A DNA stretch of 7,747 nucleotides, taken from assembly GCA_018818145.1 (NCBI GenBank), contig JAHIST010000007.1, positions 1 through 7,747 on the forward strand, in the 5' to 3' direction. The notes under the pieces are model-generated. The model was given only the letters and a program-made list of their open reading frames with translations, had not been told where the DNA came from and ran no database searches. Shown here piece after piece: positions 5,706 to 7,747 of the stretch; the stretch's first letter is position 1, and every line of letters starts with the position of its first letter. The translations under genes and the position numbers were made by a program. Source of the DNA: Patescibacteria group bacterium. GTDB lineage: Bacteria; Patescibacteriota; Minisyncoccia; Portnoybacterales; GWB1-42-6.

Positions 5706-5847
5706 ACCTCAACGACTTGCCCGCCCCGCGGCCCGCCTTGCCGCGAGGCGGGCGAAGCGGGCGATGTCGGCGGAGGTTTCACGAAGGATTCATCGGGTGT
5801 TTCACGGATTTTTACTATCCCGTAAGCGGCCCGTAAGCGGAATTTTC

Positions 5848-5856
5848 TTATCCACA
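5848..5856 (+). promoter_or_regulatory. DnaA box TTATCCACA
   Basis: Exact match to the consensus DnaA-binding nonamer. It ends 23 nt before the -10 box at 5880-5885, immediately upstream of where a -35 element would lie. Confidence 0.5.
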
Positions 5857-5876
5857 GAGATGTTTTAGCGCGCCTG

Positions 5877-5885
5877 TGGTATAAT
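5877..5885 (+). promoter_or_regulatory. Extended -10 promoter TGGTATAAT
   Basis: A perfect TATAAT (5880-5885) with an upstream TGN extension; no good -35 hexamer is visible 16-18 nt upstream. It would start transcription at about 5892, 11 nt before the ATG of the toxin remnant, and could also drive the two following reading frames. Confidence 0.65.
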
Positions 5886-5902
5886 ATAGTATGCAATAGT
5901 CT

Positions 5903-6046
5903 ATGAAAAATAAATCAAATGATTTGAATAAATGGTGTGATTTAAAAATCATTTTGTGGAATAAGCAGAGCAGAATAATTTTCAAGCAGGGCGATATTTG
6001 GTGGTGCAGTTCAAGTTTGAATTCGCGCCAGAGTACTGTTTTCTAG
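5903..6046 (+). pseudogene. N-terminal remnant of a PemK/MazF-like toxin gene
   Basis: A 47-residue frame, MKNKSNDLNKWCDLKIILWN followed by a strand and QGDIWWCSSSLNSRQ, ends at TAG 6044-6046. It matches the N-terminus of the intact toxin at 6238, which has KDFDKWNERKKAL and then EGDLWWCSASENIG at the same spacing, and stops before the RPVVVL core strand. It retains a strong extended -10 promoter. Best explained as a decayed paralogue; a short regulatory protein that copies the toxin N-terminus is a less likely alternative. Confidence 0.7.
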
Positions 6047-6056
6047 TCAATATCCC

Positions 6057-6221
6057 ATGTGGATAAATAAAAAATTGATAAAAATTCTGAAAAAAACTTT
6101 TGTTTTTTTCGCGGCTTTTTCGCTGGTCATTTCATATTTTTACGCGCCGCTGTCGGATGTCGGACGTCCGAATTCGCTGGTTTCAAAAATCGCGCAAATT
6201 CAGCCGGAGGTTTTATGTTAA
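6057..6221 (+). CDS. Small putative secreted or membrane protein (54 residues)
   Basis: MWINKKLIKILKKTFVFFAA opens a classic signal or anchor segment: lysine-rich N-terminus, hydrophobic core FVFFAAFSLVISYFYA (about residues 15-30), then a polar tail (PLSDVGRPNSLVSKIAQIQP) and TAA at 6219-6221. Alternative start TTG at 6075. It lies 10 bp after the toxin remnant and 16 bp before the toxin start, so all three could share a transcript. The abrupt end after the mature N-terminus suggests it may be the stub of a larger surface-protein gene. I do not recognise a family. A DnaA-box sequence overlaps its start codon. Confidence 0.45.
   Translation: MWINKKLIKILKKTFVFFAAFSLVISYFYAPLSDVGRPNSLVSKIAQIQPEVLC
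6058..6066 (-). promoter_or_regulatory. DnaA box (reverse, TGTGGATAA on plus strand)
   Basis: Exact consensus nonamer on the minus strand, overlapping the candidate start codon of the 54-residue frame. Confidence 0.45.
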
Positions 6222-6237
6222 AATATTAAAAAGAGTT

Positions 6238-6669
6238 ATGAAAAAAGATTTCGACAAATGGAATGAAAGAAAAAAAGCGCTTGATGGCGCCGTTCATCAG
6301 CCGCCGCTGATTTCGGAGGGTGATTTATGGTGGTGTTCTGCCAGTGAAAACATAGGAACCGAAACAAGCGGCAAAGGCGTTAATTTTACCCGGCCGGTCG
6401 TTGTGTTAAAAAAGTTCGGAAGAATTTCCTTTCTTGGCATTCCGACCACTACGCATGCGCGGGAAGGCAGTTGGTATGCCGCTTTTAAACATCAGGGGAT
6501 TGACGAGGTTGCGATGCTAAATCAAGCGCGCGTATTTAGCTACAAACGATTAGACAGGAAAATGGGAACATTGGACGGGGAAGACTTTAAAAACGTAAAA
6601 GAGGCGTATGCGCGCCTCTTTACCGATGACCCTCCCTTGCGGGAGGTCGCGGGAAAATCCCGAATGTAA
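6238..6669 (+). CDS. PemK/MazF-like toxin, solitary, 143 residues
   Basis: The product begins MKKDFDKWNERKKALDG, the helical N-terminal extension common to a solitary PemK/MazF branch, then the MazF-fold core: EGDLWWCSASENIG (about residues 27-40, first strand with the GD.WW motif), NFTRPVVVLKKFG (49-61), FLGIPTTTH (65-73) and VAMLNQARVFSYKRLDRKMG (91-110), ending in helix FKNVKEAYARLF. MazF-family proteins are usually sequence-specific RNA endoribonucleases neutralised by a partner antitoxin. No antitoxin is recognisable nearby; the 54-residue frame upstream does not resemble one. An upstream extension of the frame to 6100 is rejected because it overlaps another frame and is not family-like. 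AAGAG close to the ATG is a weak ribosome site. The last 15 residues come from palindromic DNA. Family call is firm, activity untested. Confidence 0.85.
   Translation: MKKDFDKWNERKKALDGAVHQPPLISEGDLWWCSASENIGTETSGKGVNFTRPVVVLKKFGRISFLGIPTTTHAREGSWYAAFKHQGIDEVAMLNQARVFSYKRLDRKMGTLDGEDFKNVKEAYARLFTDDPPLREVAGKSRM
6631..6662. repeat. Two tandem palindromes forming the 3' end of the toxin gene
   Basis: CCTCCC-TTGC-GGGAGG (6631-6646) and CGGG-AAAA-TCCCG (about 6650-6662) are adjacent hairpins translated as PPLREVAGKSR before TAA. Typical relatives end soon after the preceding helix, so this tail looks like a repeat captured into the coding sequence. Confidence 0.6.
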
Positions 6670-6701
6670 TTACATGATAGCACCCCCAAAAATAATGTCA
6701 A

Positions 6702-6823
6702 CCCCGTTAGAAGTAGGACGCGAACGCAATCATGCGGATAAACAAAGATGTTATAAAAATCAATAATTTAAAGGTCTTAATGGTCTATTTTACACAAACA
6801 AGCGTCCGCGACTTCTAACGGGG
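6702..6823. repeat. Palindromic element E4 (122 bp, divergent)
   Basis: Perfect 13-bp arms CCCCGTTAGAAGT / ACTTCTAACGGGG as in E2 and E3. The interior has diverged but keeps AATTTAA, TAATGGT.TATT, TTTACA and GTC.GCG in the same order, and lacks the central GGCG/CGCC hairpin. A subterminal GGACGC/GCGTCC pair extends the stem. It starts 32 bp after the toxin stop codon. Confidence 0.85.
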
Positions 6824-6834
6824 TCAATACCTTA

Positions 6835-6843
6835 TGTGGATAA
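6835..6843 (-). promoter_or_regulatory. DnaA box (reverse) at the -35 position of the glycine-rich gene promoter
   Basis: Exact consensus nonamer on the minus strand (TGTGGATAA on plus). With the -10 box at 6858-6863 it occupies the -35 region, so a bound DnaA would be expected to compete with RNA polymerase. Confidence 0.5.
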
Positions 6844-6854
6844 TCAAATAATGA

Positions 6855-6876
6855 TGGTAGAATATAAATGTATAAT
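6855..6876 (+). promoter_or_regulatory. Promoter region of the glycine-rich protein gene
   Basis: TGGTAGAAT (6855-6863) is an extended -10 of the same form as TGGTATAAT at 5877, and a perfect TATAAT follows at 6871-6876. Neither has a clear TTGACA-like -35. The transcript would have a leader of roughly 65-80 nt before the ATG at 6948, containing the palindrome at 6890-6910. Confidence 0.55.
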
Positions 6877-6889
6877 ATAAATTAGGACT

Positions 6890-6910
6890 TGTTGAAGTTA
6901 AACTTCAACA
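6890..6910. promoter_or_regulatory. Perfect 21-bp palindrome in the leader of the glycine-rich gene
   Basis: TGTTGAAGTT, a central A, then AACTTCAACA: 10-bp perfect arms with a one-base centre. Its position just after the -10 boxes suits a repressor operator; as RNA it could form only a tight hairpin with some loop opening. An isolated repeat is the alternative. Confidence 0.5.
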
Positions 6911-6919
6911 GACTTAAAA

Positions 6920-6937
6920 ATATTAGAAATATTAGAA
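6920..6937. repeat. Two tandem ATATTAGAA units before the glycine-rich gene
   Basis: ATATTAGAA repeated exactly twice, ending 10 nt before the ATG at 6948. It has the same 9-nt period and a similar core (ATTAG) to the array before the gene at 5012, and overlaps the region where a ribosome-binding site should be; the only purine run is AGAAAG. Confidence 0.55.
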
Positions 6938-6947
6938 AGTTATCATT

Positions 6948-7747
6948 ATGAAAAACCTACTCACAAATTCCAAACGCTTGCTCAAAAACAAAAAACACTA
7001 TCCGAAATTTTTTATTGTCGCCGGCCTTATCGCCGGACTAATCGCCGGCGGTTATTTCCTGATCTGGGAAAAGACAGAAAAAACAGAAGCCGCGTGGGCA
7101 ACCGTTGCATTTACCCGCGCAGAAAACACTACTAATGGCTTTGGTTCGTGGGTGGTTCCCGCCGGTGTAAGTACCGCCATTGTGGCCTGCTGGGGCGGCG
7201 GTGGAGCAGGAGCAGACGCGAGTAACGCCGGAGGCGGAGGAGGCGGAGGAGGCGCGTTCGCTTCTTCCACTTTTTCAGTTACTCCGGGAGTTCAATATAC
7301 CATTTATATCGCGGCTCAAGTCAACGAAAACATAGATGGCGAGAATACAACTTTCGGCACGACAACAATGATTGTTGCCGGAGGCAAAGCGGGCATGGTT
7401 GATTCGCCCTATACCGGCGGAGCCGGAGGCACTACTGCCGACACAACCTGCAACGGCGGCATTTGCGATGTGGAAAAGATAGGCGGCACCGGCGGTACCG
7501 GGGATACAAACGGCGATGTGGGCGGTGGCGGAGGAGGAGCGGGAGGACCGCATGGCAACGGAGTCAACGGTTCTAACGGAGTCGCCAACAGCGTCGGCGG
7601 CGCCGGAGGCGCCGGGAACGCCGGTTCCGGAGGCGCGGGCGGGGCCGGCGGAGACGACGGCCAGTCTCACGGAAACGGCTGGAACGGGACAGCCCACGCT
7701 GACGGAGGCGGGGGGGGCGGCGGCAGTGACGACGGAGACGGCGGCGG
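6948..7747 (+). CDS. Glycine-rich membrane-anchored surface protein, 3' partial
   Basis: Open from ATG 6948 to the window end (266 codons seen). A basic N-terminus (KNLLTNSKRLLKNKKHYPK) is followed by a membrane segment at residues about 21-40 (FFIVAGLIAGLIAGGYFLIW). Residues about 63-125 match the glycine-rich domain found in phage-tail-like and bacterial surface proteins: GFGSWVVPAGVSTAIVACWG, then a G-run, AFASSTFSVTPGVQYTIYIA. The remainder is a long G/A/N/D-rich stretch with G-G-A-G and G-G-T-G repeats and two close cysteines (C168, C173). The gene probably encodes an exported structural or adhesive protein, like the LamG protein upstream. GC content rises sharply in the glycine-coding part, which follows from the GGN codons and need not mean transfer. 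Confidence 0.85.
   Translation, partial: MKNLLTNSKRLLKNKKHYPKFFIVAGLIAGLIAGGYFLIWEKTEKTEAAWATVAFTRAENTTNGFGSWVVPAGVSTAIVACWGGGGAGADASNAGGGGGGGGAFASSTFSVTPGVQYTIYIAAQVNENIDGENTTFGTTTMIVAGGKAGMVDSPYTGGAGGTTADTTCNGGICDVEKIGGTGGTGDTNGDVGGGGGGAGGPHGNGVNGSNGVANSVGGAGGAGNAGSGGAGGAGGDDGQSHGNGWNGTAHADGGGGGGGSDDGDGG

Larger units (their letters stand above)
5594..5902. other. Gene-free stretch rich in palindromic repeats
   Basis: No supported gene in either strand. It holds the inverted repeat ending at 5643, the 48-bp hairpin at 5658-5705, a GC-rich hairpin at 5731-5753 (GCCCGCCT/AGGCGGGC), a direct pair of the octamer GTTTCACG separated by a short spacer (within about 5776-5808), a doubled CCGTAAGCGG (5819-5840), and then the DnaA box and promoter of the toxin remnant. 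It reads like an accumulation site for dispersed repeats. Confidence 0.65.

Noticed and set aside
5675..5896. 73-residue minus-strand frame in the 5594-5902 gap
   Set aside because: Built almost entirely from palindromic repeats (the hairpin at 5658-5705 and the GC-rich repeat at 5731-5753) and includes the promoter region of the remnant.
6100..6237. Upstream extension of the toxin frame
   Set aside because: The extra 46 residues are basic and unlike the family, overlap a better signal-peptide-like frame at 6057-6221, and the ATG at 6238 gives the expected N-terminus.
5848..6843. Chromosomal origin of replication
   Set aside because: DnaA boxes are too far apart, there is no AT-rich unwinding cluster with iterons and no dnaA or dnaN nearby.
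7052..7697. Minus-strand frames opposite the glycine-rich gene
   Set aside because: Alanine/proline/serine-rich complements of GGN codons; the plus strand has membrane anchor and domain motifs.
1..7747. Recoded TGA (as in Gracilibacteria/SR1)
   Set aside because: All intact genes read through as standard frames ending in TAA or TAG, with no in-frame TGA needed; the window gives no support for recoding.

Overview
The window looks like a piece of a small, repeat-laden bacterial genome, most probably a Candidate Phyla Radiation (Patescibacteria) type lineage. This is inferred from gene content, not shown: two four-helix-bundle proteins of the 23S-rRNA intervening-sequence type, a solitary PemK/MazF-like toxin with an extended N-terminus, a small coiled-coil protein, and very long membrane-anchored surface proteins (beta-helix plus LamG, and glycine-rich). 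Coding DNA is densely interspersed with palindromic repeats. All stops seen are ordinary. No rRNA, tRNA, CRISPR array, transposase or integrase was found.

Layout. (1) 1-771: a four-helix-bundle gene, open at the left edge, stopped at 571-573 by a 110-bp palindromic element (E1), with its apparent original 3' end stranded beyond the element. (2) 744-904: a second inverted-repeat unit and a TTAAGGG array leading into (3) 921-4187: a 1088-residue membrane-anchored protein with a parallel beta-helix and two LamG domains, carrying four interspersed repeats in frame. (4) 4202-4951: two nearly identical direct copies of the palindromic element (E2, E3) bracketing a minus-strand coiled-coil gene with what looks like a leaderless promoter. 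(5) 5012-5593: a second four-helix-bundle gene, with a repeat array inside the gene and a matching one just before its start. (6) 5594-5902: non-coding DNA rich in palindromes. (7) 5903-6669: a toxin N-terminal remnant, a 54-residue secreted or membrane mini-protein, and an apparently intact PemK/MazF-like toxin. (8) 6702-6823: a divergent fourth element (E4). (9) 6948 to the end: the start of a glycine-rich surface protein that runs out of the window.

The most striking feature is that both four-helix-bundle genes carry, in the same protein loop (between helices 3 and 4), a short-period G-rich array followed by its C-rich inverted counterpart, and each gene's own repeat type recurs outside the gene nearby. 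Together with a four-copy palindromic element family that abuts or lies within 40 bp of four genes and seems to have truncated one, this suggests an active, possibly interacting, repeat and protein system. Three exact DnaA-box nonamers cluster in the right-hand third, each next to a gene start. Functional interpretations of these are hypotheses.
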